Shown piece after piece: positions 9,862 to 22,900 of a stretch of DNA of 64,000 bases. The DNA is taken from assembly GCA_033977485.1 (NCBI GenBank), contig CM066994.1, forward strand, positions 30,739,637 to 30,803,636. Reading direction: 5' to 3'. Origin of the DNA: Hydrangea macrophylla. Taxonomy: Eukaryota; Streptophyta; Magnoliopsida; Cornales; Hydrangeaceae. Under the pieces are notes generated by a model, which saw only the letters and a program-made list of their open reading frames with translations, was not told where the DNA came from and did no database searches. A program made the translations under genes and the position numbers. Position 1 is the first letter of the stretch. Each line of letters starts with the position of its first letter.

Positions 9862-12800
9862 ATGGCGAGAGGAGACAATGGCCAATGTGTATTCCCTTTA
9901 ACAAGTTTACAAATTGGGTAAGAATAGTGATTATATGCATGTCTGTTTCTGAACTTTAATTCAATTTTTTGGTTAAATGTTCTTCATTTTTATGTATAGT
10001 AATTTGAAAATTGCCCTTGTTTGTTAAATGAAAGAACTATTGATGGCAAAAAACATGTCAGTGTAGAATTTAGTTCCAGTTTTATTGTACTTGGAAGTGT
10101 TTGCAGTAATTGAATTTTGGAATTTTGTTTTTGCGCTATCTTTTAAGTAAAGCAATAAAACCGTATTAATGCATTCTTTGCATTCTGCTACAATGGTGGC
10201 AAATGTCATTGATCATGTCGAATATGTGAAAGCAGATATGTTGGGTATGAACATTAGAATCAGTTAGCAGATTGTCACTAGTAGTTATGGTAGCACATGT
10301 CACTAATAGTTAAGGTTTTCGAAGTATTTTGTCAGAGGGAGAAGAAGAAACATTTTCCTTTGTCTGGACAGAAAAGTAAAATAGTGACAAAAATAGGATA
10401 GAAAAAGGAAATATAGAGAGACGAATTAAAAAGTATGAATTGTGTGAGTCACTTTCCTCCCATTTTTCTCAAGTTAGGATAATATGTTGAAGACTTTTCA
10501 CTTTTAATGTTATTTAAGCATGGAAGAAAACACGAGAGAACTAGTTTTCCATCTTGTTTTTCTTCCATTATCTTTTCCTTCAATGAATCCTCAAATCAAA
10601 CAAAGCCTTAGTGGGGTAGTTTGTCTTATTATTGATCTATGTAGTTCTAATACTACTATGTGAACTGGTTGTCTATGGAGTCATTCTTGTTTTTTTGGTT
10701 CTAACTTCCTTTTGGCCCAAATTCCACTATTTTGAAAATGTTTGAGGACTTAATATGAACTATCATTCTTATGGTAGCACGTCCACTGGATTTTGATTGG
10801 AGGATGTTGAAGTGACCCCACAATGGTCAGTGGGTCCACTGGATTTTGATTGGTGCTACATCATTTGGGATGGGGATTTGGGAAGCATAGCATTACTCTC
10901 TGGTTTTATGAGTGGAGGCCTATAAATTGTTTCATCAACTTACTAGGATGTTTTAGTAAACTTCTTGACGAGAGTCCACTTTTCACTTGTGGACAGTGGC
11001 GGAGGGTGACAACTTTTCTAGGAGGGACCAAATTAGATTAAATGGTAACATTACATATAAAGATATATGTCTAATAATGTTTCACAACAATAATTATTAA
11101 TCGAGGAAAATAACCAAAAATTAGAACAATGACCAATCAAAATATTTAATTGCTATACTCACTCATAATTGTAGTTTGATAGGACTTTGGTAAACACCAT
11201 AGATTGCTAACCTTAACAATTGCTACTACGCTTTGGGTGGAAAGGAGGCACATGTGATAAATTAATTACACATAATATGCTAAAGAAAGAGAAAAATCAT
11301 ATGTTTATTTAGGCTCCATTTGATTCATGGATTTAGCGAGCGTAAGGAAAAGAAAATAATGAGGAAAATTCTTTGGTTGGTCGATAAGGAAAGTAGTGAG
11401 GAAATTAAGAAGAAAAAGAAAATATGGGGATGTAATTATAAATTCTGAATTTTGTTTCACGTCCTTTTAGTCTTTTCCTGATTTTTATTTAATTTTAAAT
11501 AACCTCTATTTCTAATGTTATTGAAATTATGTACGTAAACACTGAATAAATAGAAAAAAAGTTTGGGTCATTTTTCTTCCTTATCCTTCTCTAAATCCAC
11601 AGAACAAACAGGGTAATAATTAAGTTTTCAAAAGTAAGGGGGCCAGTGGCCCACCCTTGCTTCTATGAGGCTATTGCTATTGCTTGTGGATTCCAAAACT
11701 TCTCTACGGGCTAGACGTTGTTTTTGCCCATTCTTATTCTTTGTGCACTAGAATATTGATATGTAAATCCCCATATGCATTTATGCATTTTTGTATGTCA
11801 TATGTGGATTGGAGGTGGGTAGCAACATGGTGGACATTAAAGTTAGGGAGGATTTGACCATGGAGCTGAAAGCAGAGAAAGGATTTTTCGTATTGAAACC
11901 GACCAAAAGTAGTTCGGAACTTGCTATCTAATCTTTAGTTGAGTTGAGCCAAGTTGTAGCTACATATTCATTTTTTTATTTTCCAAAATTTTGCAATTAA
12001 AGGTTTGCAATAATAGAGGGCATCTGAAATAGTAAAGAAAGTCCTATAGCCTTATGACGTTACTCATTTTTAGATAGACAACTAAGGGTGAGTTCATAAA
12101 TCTTAAAAAGTATATAGTGAAAATAAGATTTTGATGGCTAAATTGGTTAAATATAAAATATGAGTAAATATGTAAAGTTAAATTAAATATGACAAGCACA
12201 ATTCACTTTACATTCAGATTCAGTGGTAAGTTATTGAGTGATATTTTCCTTTAAGTTGTTCATGATTTCCGTTATCCACTGCACATAAATGAGAAGTTCT
12301 GAAAATTTTAATTTTCAAGTACTTATTGAGTTATAAAATAACAGCTTACTTTAGTAACCGTCAATGACCATGTTGAGTGTTCCCCTCTTTTTAGTCGGCT
12401 AAGGGCTGGATGTTGGCTGAGATAGATCATGGACTGTTAACAGATGCACACTCATAGTCTTTGTTGGTCTGTTCACTAAAGTTGTGTTTGTTCTATGTTA
12501 TGCAGGGACTTGCAGTCTTATCTTTCGCATCTTAGCCTTTTCCTTGCTCCTGAGACTAAGAAGCTCTATATCTTGGTGGACAACCGGCCATGGTTGAAAG
12601 ACCTAGGTTCACGGCCTGCACACTTGTGGCAGTTTATGGTTACTAAGGTTGTTAAGGACACTTTAATATTCATTTCAACTCTCTTGTGATGTGTGTACGT
12701 CTTAAACTCACATTTATATACATACAGTCCAGGTTATCCCCATTCGCCAACACTAAAGCACGCAAGGAAAGAAAGGATAGGGAAGGGTTGCCTGAGTTGA

Positions 12801-13958
12801 AAGCTAGCTCCAAAACAAATGCAAATAAACCAAGGAAGTATAAAAGATGGTTCTCATTGATTGATGCTGCAGCATTATCTCAGAAAAGAGCCTTGCTACC
12901 TGTAAAGAAACTGAGGAACTCTTTGGTTTTAAATAGCAAATTGCATAGGACTTTACATGGTTTTATTGTCTTTGAAGCTGCATGGAATGATGTTCGCGGT
13001 ATCAACTATTTAAATGAGCTTCAGGTATTTTTTTCATCCCATTCTTTCTTATTTCGTTGCCCTTTGACATGCAAGTGTTGAGTTCAGTGCTTTCATTTCA
13101 CTTGCAGACTGATACATCTCTCGCCCTAGAGGCTAAATTTATGAAGAGATGGGAATTCGATAGCATATCACAAGCTTCAAATTGCATATCGTCATGGTTT
13201 CTAGGAACAGATAATGAGCGGCTTCTCTTGAAAGAGCATCTGGACTCCGCCATAGGTAGTCCTTACTAAATTTCTAATTTTTTTTATTTCTAATGATTTC
13301 TGGTCATGGACATGAACGTGGTGCTTTAGAGGTTTTTGGAAAATACAAGAACCGATTCTCTTTTTCAGAAAAGAACCTGTCCTAAATTGTTTAGTGTTGT
13401 GTAACTACTTTTTGGTTACATAAGTCTCCGTGCCTGACTTAAAAATGCCCTAATAAGTGATTCTTTATCAAAACAACACAAATACTAACCAGACAAAAGT
13501 GAGACTCGGCCTGAGCCTGATCCTGTTTTGAGCATCCCCAAACAGGCCCTTAATGTAGTCATGGGTAATGTTGTCAAATCGTGAATCGGTTTGCCAAAAT
13601 TATGAATCGAGGATCGAATCGAATCGTGAATCAGAAGATTCAATTTTTTAGAAAAGAAATAATAATACATTTGTATATGCACATAAAACACATGTATATA
13701 CATATAATAATTTGTGCTTTTTTTAGGATGTGACACTTCACATACATGCATGAATGTGAATATGAAAAAAGAACAAACATAAGGACAATGCATTAATGGC
13801 ATTACTGCTACTTTTCCTAATGAAAAGATTGGCATTATTTTACTATTCACATATTTATTTATTAACAAGCATAAGCTTTATATGTGGAAGTTGTATCACA
13901 ACTAAACAATCAGTAAACTAATACAAGTGAAGAATAGAAGGGAATGTAACATGGAAAA

Positions 13959-13990
<32 letters not shown>

Positions 13991-16900
13991 GACCATACCT
14001 TTTTTTTTTTTTGTTTAAAAAGCGAAACTAAAAATTTTTATGAATTGTATGAATTGAATCGTGAATCGTCTGGAATCGAATCGTGAATCACCAATTCAAT
14101 GCGATTTCCGATTCATAGGCATGATTCGAATCGTACAGTATGAGAATCGAATCGAATTGAATTGTATGAATTGAATCGTATGATTTTAACAACCATGGTC
14201 ATGGATCCTGAGTAGGGAAATTCCATCATCTTAATTTGGGGGGACATGGATGTGTTATATATGTGTAACTGCATGCGTAGTTTAATTGGTATACCTGTGC
14301 ATGCATGTGTTATTGACGTGTATAGCAAAAGGAGCGGCTGATCAATGAATCGAAATAATGTCATGAAATAAACAGATTCTTTCTGCTGTATATCTAGGAA
14401 AGTAAGTTTCATAAGATTGAACCCCAAGGGATAGCCTGAGTGGGAGAGTTCCATGTAGGTCTTGAGAGGGCTCCCATTTGAGTCTTGGTGGCAAGCATAT
14501 CCATTAGGTCTACCCAACCGGAAGACAAGCTTGTGTGCTTAAAAGCTGGTGGGGGCCTGGTCAGAGCGTGGGTTCTGTCCAATACAAAATCTGGTGATGT
14601 AGATTTTGGAAATTTCACTGCTTTAAATTTGGAACTCAAATTCAGTGTTAGTGACAAGTCTGACTTGGAACAAGTAGTTGCAAATGAATCAAGAGTATTT
14701 GTGCTATATTTTAACTCGAAAGAGAAAAACTGTTAATGTGATGCGATGTTAAATTAACTCCTCCTCTAATGTATTGTTTATGTAGTAAGTGTTGATCATG
14801 GAGCTAATTAGGCATGCAGAAGAAGGTAATATGAGGCGTCAGATAATTACTTTCGATGATGTGTTTGATTTTAGTGCTAGGAAATAGTTTTCGGAAGGGT
14901 GTGCCTTTGTTATACATTGTGATTGATTGTTTAGTTGAGTTAAGCCTTGTGGTTATGCCTCGGAGGAACTTATCTCCTTGGGTTTAGTTGATCCTTTAGG
15001 GTAAACCTCAAATACATTTTAAAACCAGAATGTCTCTTTGGTCTTTTAAATTTCTTTTCTCTCTCTCATAAATAAGTGAACTTTGGTCCTGCTCTTAAAT
15101 TTTTTTAATTTTTTTTTTTTTTTTTTCAATGTGTGGTGGTGCATAGGTGTTAAGGCATCATTCTACGGTAAGGCCTCACATGAACAGTACAAATTAGTCA
15201 CCACCGCACATCATTTCTTTTTCTGTAAACAAAGTAAATTCACTATAAGACTAAAACGTATCATGTTAACAACTTAATCATCTAAAGGCCTAAGATATTA
15301 TTGTCAATCAACACAGATAATATGCAAACACTTTATATGATGACTCCTCTTTTACTTCCATCCCCACTTACTTGGCAACATCTTTCTATGTCTGTTGCTT
15401 TCTTAACAAAATGTCGAGATTATAAAAATCAGTGTTAAAGGTTTATTTACATTGTTGGGCTCATTCTCTTAACATCTGAAGCTTTTGGAGCAATTGGTAA
15501 CTTAACTTGGTATCAGAGCCTTTTTTTTTTGTTGGAGGTCTCAGGTTCTAGTCTCCATCCCTGCTGTGGTTTACATATTGCAGTTTGTTGTTTGTCTTCA
15601 TTGTGATGGAGTTGTGTTTGTTGCCTCTCCACGTGTGAGACGGGATCGCACATGAGGGGTGTGTTGAAGATTGGTATAAATTGTTGGCTCATTCTCTATC
15701 ACCTCAAGTTTTTGGAGCAATTGGTAACTTAACTGGTATTGGCGAATGTTAGAAAGGCTGGCCGTGTGTTTGAGACACATCACAAGGAGTGTTAGTTTCA
15801 AACACAAGTGAAGTGCCTGTGCTTTTAAGGATTGCAGTATACCATAACCTTCTGCCATTGAGTACATATATGCGGATAGATTTTTCTTATATGTTTAATG
15901 TGTATACATGATGATAGGGATATAAAAAGATATTTCATCATATTTGTTTTTTATCCTGGAAGATATTGTAATTAGTGTATTTTATTAGGTTTATCTTTTA
16001 AGGATATTATCTTTTAGATAGTTTTAAACTAGGGATTCTATGAGATTTTCTCTATTAGGAAGTTTTAGATTTTATGTATTTTTCCTATTCTATAATTGAT
16101 GAAATAAAAATTTGAGTTTTCTATCTTGGTGGATTCCAAGAGTTTGTCTTGGTGGACTCCAAGATATTATCTATTCTTCTTAAATCTCCATCCTTTTATC
16201 AATATTTCAATTTTTTTGACGTGTCCTGCGTCAAATTTGGTATCAAAGCGAAGAGCGATCTCTCAACCATCCAAACAAACCCCTTGTGCTTCATCTCTCA
16301 TACTTCGTCATAACTAAAGATCTCATCAACAGACTCTGCAGGCCTCAACCCACCGCCCGCATGTTTTATATCCCATCCTACATACTGTTCGAAACCCTAA
16401 GCCCATCCTCCCCATTACCTTTCGACCAAACACTATCGCCAAAAACCCTAACCACATCAGTGTTGAGAGATGTTTAATTATCTCAGTTTATTATTTTTCT
16501 TTTTTGTGTTTTCCCCTTCTTTAGGGGTTCTCTTGTAATTATATTAATCCTGATTATGATTTAATAAAATGAGAGAGAGTCACATGGGTGCTCTCTAAGC
16601 TTTTCTGAAAACTCAACATGGTATCAGAGCAACCCTAAGAGGGGAATCGATCCATCCACCAGCAACCACCACACTGCTGCAACCCACCAGCCATTCCCAT
16701 AGTCTCGCCGCCCCACCAGACAGCTTCCCCAGCCTCGCGTACCTTCTGACCCATCACCCACCTTCGGCGCACACCACAGCAGCCTCTCCAACCTTGCCGC
16801 AACCCAACCTGGCCTAAATACCCATAATCACATCACCCTTTCTGTATTTTTACCCCAGTCGATACCCTGAAGTGATACAACTAACCCTACACTCCTTCCA

Positions 16901-19900
16901 TCTTTCTGTTTCTAATCCCTAGGGTGGATTCAACCATCATTGTGCAGTTTTGACCACGATCAGCTCTTCCTATTTTTTCGGTCCATCTTTGGACCACATG
17001 ATTCGTCCATAGATTAGACAATTGCACCAACTTGGTGCATGTGAATGCTAGGAGTGTCTTGACTTCATTGTTGTTGATTGTGCCTACTCTTCGCGATGAC
17101 GAAGGACGATTTGACTCACAAGACTGCTGAAATTACAAGTTCTCCAGTAGGTAATGAAAGAATCATTACCGAGAACCCTGGGTCAAAAATCACCACGGTG
17201 CTTCTGTATGGTGAGAATTATTTATCTTGGTCCCAGTCAGCCACGTTTTGGCTCAAAAACAGATCAAAATTTGGTTATGTTAATGGCACACTCAAGGCTC
17301 CTAGCGCTGAAGATCCTACGTATGCTAAGTGGGAAGTAGACAATTTTTTGGTTATGAGTTGGCTTACCCATTCCATGGAGCCCGAGATTGCTGATGGGTA
17401 CTTTGAGATGGAGACCGCCAAGGATATCTGGAATACACTTGCATAGACATATTCTCGTAAAGGGAATGTGGCCCAAATCTACGAGTTACGGAGAGCCATT
17501 GAAGCAGAAGTACAAGGGGACCGCTCAACCTTGCAATATTTTACTGCATTGGGAACTCTTTGGAAACGCATTGATCATCTAACTACCCATCGACCGGTCT
17601 GCCCTATAGATGCTGCTAGCTTCAAGACTTACATTGAAAGTGAGAGGATATTTAAATTTTTAGCAGGCCTTAATTCCGAACTCGACCCGGTTTGGAGCAG
17701 GATCCTTGGCATGGAGCCACTTCCAACACTAAGGGAAGCTTTCGCTCATGTTCAGAATGAAGAGAGTCGCCGATCAGCCATGCTTCCCCAGTCCTCAGAT
17801 AGGTCTGCCTTGATTTCCGCTAATTATCGTGGTGGTAAGCCTCCTTCTGTACCTCGTAATGATTACAATCCTGAAGTAGGTGATGACAAGGATAAGCTAT
17901 GGTGTGACTATTGTAATCGTCCTAGACATACTCAGGATAAGTGCTAGAGCCTCCACGGTCGTCCTCTGATGTCAGGTGGTCGAGGTAGTCGTGGGGGTCG
18001 TCGTGGTGGACATGGTGGCCGGGGTAATGGACCTTGTGCAAACTTATCCACTGGATTGGATTCTACTGATCAGGAGGGGGTATCTACTCCAACTGCTTCG
18101 TCTGGACCTAGCACCATCAGCAATACTGATATGGAGACTCTACGACGTATAATGGCTCAGTTGGATCCCCCCACTAGTGCCTCAACTTCTTTTGCTCATA
18201 AAGGTAATTGTGCTAATTTATCTAATGCTTCATTTTTTACTTCTCAACAACCATGGATAGTTGACTCGGGAGCTTCCGATCAAATGACTGGTCTTTCCAA
18301 TGTTTTCTCTACTTATAACCCATGTTTAGGGAAAGAGAAGGTTCTAACCGCAGATGGTACACCTTCCTCTATTTCTGGTAAAGGTGTTAATGTTTCTAGT
18401 GTACTTACCTTATCTTCAGTTCTTCATGTTCCAACTTTTTCGACTAACTTGATTTCTATTAGTCGAATTACCCGGTATCTAAATTGTTGTGCAACTTTCT
18501 TCCCATCTCATTGTGTCTTTCAGGATCTCTCCACGAAGAAGACGATTGGCAGTGGTAGAGAGGAGAACGGTCTTTACTTTCTGTTGCCTGAAGGAGATAC
18601 AAATGGGAAGTTAACAGAAGTTGCTCACCACACACAGAGAGAGACTCTTCCCCGGGAAACATGGTTGTGGCACCAGAGATTAGGACATCCTTCTTTTTAT
18701 ATACTTCGTTTTTTATTTCCCTCTCTAGTTTCGAACAAAAATGTTTCTGAGATTTCTTGTGAAGCATGCCAACTTGGCAAAAACCATCGTGCTACCTTTA
18801 ACTCTACTATTAATAAAAGTACGGTTCCATTTTCTATTATTTATACCGATGTTTGGGGTCCTTCTCCTATCTCTACTTTGAATGGTTATAGATGGTTTGT
18901 CACTTTTATTGATGATTGCACTCGCATCACATAGGTTTATTTGATGAAAGAAAAAAGTGCAGTCTTTTCTATCTCTAAGTCTTTTCACAAGATGGTTTGT
19001 ACTCAATTTAATACTGTTGTGAAGGTTGTTAGATCCGATAAAGGGGGGGAATATATCTATGGGGGTCTTACGCATTACTTCTCTGAACATGGTATAATTC
19101 ATCAAACACCATGTACTAATACTCCCCAACAAAATGGAGTAGCGGAGAGAAAGAATCGTCACTTGTTAGAGTCCGCTAGGTCAATGATGTTCTCGATGCA
19201 GGTTCCCAAGTCTTATTGGGGTGAAGCAGTTCTAACTGCTGCGTATCTAATCAATCGCCTTCCCACCCGTGTACTTGGTAAAAAGCTCCCATTGAACTTC
19301 TTACTAAGCCGTCTTCTCTCTTCCCTATTCCTCCGAAAGTCTTTGGCTGCATGTGTTTTGTCCACAATCACTCTCCATCTCGTGCCAAATTAGATCCCTG
19401 TGCCCTTAAATGTGTCTTTGTTGGGTATTCTCCAACACAAAAAGGTTACAAGTGTTACCATCCTCCCTCCCGTAAATGGTTTGTGTCTCTGGATGTCACC
19501 TTTGATGAACGTTCGTCCTTTTTCCCCGGTTCCCAGCCATCTCTTCAGGGAGAGAGCTGGTCATGGGAAGAGACATCTGAACCACTAGTTCCATTTATAG
19601 TGGGGAGTGAGGAAGAGAGAGAGAAAGAAAAAGAGGGAGAATGAGAGAAAGAAAGCGCAGAGGAAGGTGTAAGAGAGGAAGGAGGAGAAAAAGAAAGAGA
19701 CAGAAATGTAGAAGGAAGTGGGAGAGATAAGACAAAGGAGCTATTGACTTATTCAAAAAATAAGGAGAGAAAGAAGTTTGGGGCAACAGAAGAAAGGACC
19801 ATCTCCCCAACACCACTACAATTGTCTTCTTCAATGGATGAAGATCCAGGTATTTCTCCTTCTACTACTCCATCTACTACTACTCCTGTTTCTGTTTTTC

Positions 19901-22900
19901 CCTCTCCAGATGAGTTAAACATTCCTATTGCTCTTCGAAAGGGCACTGGAGAGTGTACTAAACACCCTATCTCAAAATTTGTTTCCTACACCCATTTGTC
20001 TTCATCTTATAGGGCTTTTGTGTCCAAACTCGATTCTGTCTCTGTCCCTAATCATGTACAGGAAGCTCTCGCTGATACAAAGTGGAAATTGGCTATGGTT
20101 GAAGAGATGAAAGCACTTAGAAAAAATGGCACATGGGAATTGGCAGAATTACCTCGTGGAAAAAAGACAGTTGGGTGCAAGTGGGTGTTCACAGTAAAGC
20201 ATAGAGCAGATGGAACAGTTGAAAGGTATAAAGCAAGACTGGTAGCCAAAGGCTACACTAAGACCTATGGGGTTGATTATCAGGATACGTTTGCACCTGT
20301 AGCAAAGATGAGCTCTATCAGAATATTGTTATCTCTAGCAGCCAACTTAGAGTGGCCTTTGCATCAGTTTGATGCGAAGAATGCATTCCTCTATGGAGAC
20401 TTGGACGAGGAAGTCTACATGGATATTCCTCCTGGGTTCGAGAATGATCAAACGAGAGGGAAGGTGTGTCGCCTCAGGAAATCCTTATATGGTCTGAAGC
20501 AGTCTCCCAGAGCTTGGTTTGATAGGTTTTCTCAAGCCATGATCAGGTATGGCTTCAAACAGAGCCAAGGTGACCATACCCTTTTTATAAAGCACTCTTC
20601 ACAAGGAGAAGTGACTGCTTTAATTGTCTATGTAGATGATATTGTTCTCACAGGTAATGATTTTGAAGAGATGAAGTGTTTGAAATCATACCTAGCTAAG
20701 GAATTTGAAATTAAAGATTTGGGAGATTTGAAATATTTCTTGGGAATTGAGGTAGCAAGATCCAAGGAAGGCATATTCATTTCACAGAGAAAGTATGTTC
20801 TAGACTTGCTTAAGGAGACAGGTATGCATGGAAGCAAAGCAGTGGATACGCCAATGGATCCAAATCTAAAACTTGGAGATGATCACAATGGAGAACTGGT
20901 TGAAAGGGGGAGATACCAGAGGTTAGTAGGTAAATTAATTTATTTGGCACACACCAGACCAGATATTGCTTTTCCTGTTAGTGTGGTTAGCCAATTTATG
21001 CATGATCCGAAGCAAATTCATCTTGATGCGGTGTTTAGGATTATTAGATACCTGAAGTCGGCACCAGGTAAAGGTTTATGCTTCGCTAGACATGGTCACA
21101 CTTTAGTTGAGGCCTATTCTGATGCTGATTGGGCTGGGTCCATAACTGACAGAAGATCAACCACGGGTTACTGTACATTTGTGGGTGGTAATTTGGTCAC
21201 TTGGAGAAGCAAGAAACAGTCGGTGGTGGCTAGGTCTAGTGCTGAAGCAGAATTCAGAGCTATGGCACATGGTGTGTGTGAGTTATTGTGGGTCCAAATT
21301 ATACTTTCAGATCTTGGTTTTATACAAAGTGATTCAATGAAGTTGTACTGTGACAACAAGGCTGTAATTGAAATTGCTCACAACCCAGTTCAACATGACC
21401 GCACGAAACATATTGCAATTGATAGGCATTTTATTAAAGAGAAGTTGAATAGTGGATGCATTTGTACACCATTCGTGAGGTCTGGAGAACAATTAGCAGA
21501 TGTCCTGACTAAAAGTCTCGTTGGTCGGTCATTTCACTACATTCTCAGCAAGCTAGGCATGAGAGATATCTTCGCACCAGCTTGAGGGGGAGTGTTGAGA
21601 GATGTTTAATAATCTCAGTTTGTTATTTTTCTTTTTTGTGTTTTTCCCTTCTTTAGGGGTTCTCTTGTAATTATATTAATCATGATTATGATTTAATAAA
21701 ATGAGAGAGAGTCACCTATCAGATCGTGACACAGGCCAGACCCTCGAAACCTTGAGCCACCATCTCGATCGCACCTCGCACAGCCTTTAGCTTCGCAGAA
21801 CCCTAACCCCAACAACTGCCAGATTTGAACCAAAAAAAAAACCAATTGATGAGCACAACCCTAGTTCGAACCAGCATTACTTTCGTAAGTACAGAGCCGA
21901 CTGCCACCATCGCTGATGAGTTGCCATTGCATCACCACCACCATTCTCTCCATCGTGAGTCCACCAGATCTCCAGTCCATAGATACGCAGCCACCATTAC
22001 ACCCTTGGCAACCAGCCGCACCACCCCTTGTAAAACCAGGAGTTCCCATATGCAGCTAAGAAGTCCTCCATCTGGTGATCCTAAGATCGTATGTGATGAG
22101 ACACTATGAAAAACTAGGGTTTCATCTTCTGATCTTGTGTATTGATGGCCCAAGCCCTTCTTTTATTTTTTATATTTTTTTTGTATAACCAAACTCAGAA
22201 GGCCTAAACCTAGTGTGTCCATTTCGTGTGATAAGAGTCTATTCTCTAGTATATTAACACCAGCCCAATCCTTTTTTTAAATAGCAGCCAACCCATACTT
22301 TTACAAAGGCCTAAGTCACAGCCCCACTTGATATCTCATCAGTCCATTCCTTTTAAACAAGACCAACCCACCCTTTCTTGCCCAAGCAGGCCCATCTGTT
22401 TTTATTCCAAAACCACAACTCTAGGACGATCACTACCTTTTATGTCACTGAAAGTTGCTTAGTACCAATCTGAATGGCTAACCTATTCTACGAAATAATA
22501 TGGTGTGACATCTTGCCTATTATGTAGGTGTGAGTCATATCCTTCTCGGTCGTCATTGAATTGTTGATTATAATGTGACAAAAGTAGTTGATAATTCCTA
22601 TCGCTTTGTCATAATGGTAAGAGCATTCGGCTAAAATCTGCCAAGTGTAAGGTCACTTCTAAGGTTTTTGGTAAACCCAACGCCTCCAATCCCATAAATG
22701 ATCTAGCAAAACTCTGTCAAGATTTGTCTGTCAACCGTGAGCGAACAAATGCTCAAATTGAGAAGACACACACTCAGTGTGAACCCAACAAGTGTCTCTT
22801 GAACCCGTTGTGAATACACCGGACCCATCACTTGAGGTCCCTAGCGTGTCCATCGATGTCATTACGAGACACCTGGCGAGAAACAGGATGATAAGCCACT

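Larger units (their letters stand above)
9918..12505 (+). other. Intron 1 of the membrane-protein gene
   Basis: This 2588-bp intron holds a hAT-type element at 10994-11682 and a repeat fragment at about 10788-10910. No other coding sequence is convincing. The rest is AT-rich intron sequence. Confidence 0.7.
16461..21717 (+). mobile_element. Ty1/copia retrotransposon nested inside the non-autonomous element
   Basis: The 5' LTR is 16461-16618 (TGTTGAGAGATG to AAAACTCAACA) and the primer site TGGTATCAGAGC follows at 16619. The polypurine tract GAGGGGGAG (21584-21592) precedes the 3' LTR, which starts at 21593. The 3' LTR matches the 5' LTR for 123 bp to GAGAGAGTCAC and then lacks the last 35 or so bases. 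ATCAG occurs at 16456-16460 and 21718-21722 and is probably the 5-bp target duplication. It interrupts the internal region of the outer element, so it inserted later. Confidence 0.85.

Noticed and set aside
15508..15520. TGGTATCAGAGCC read as part of a tRNA gene
   Set aside because: Only the 3' complement is present, with flanking LTR repeats; it is a primer binding site.
22610..22660. GGTAAGAGCATTCGGCTAAAATCTG as a tRNA-like segment
   Set aside because: It lacks matching acceptor and T arms, so no cloverleaf can be drawn.
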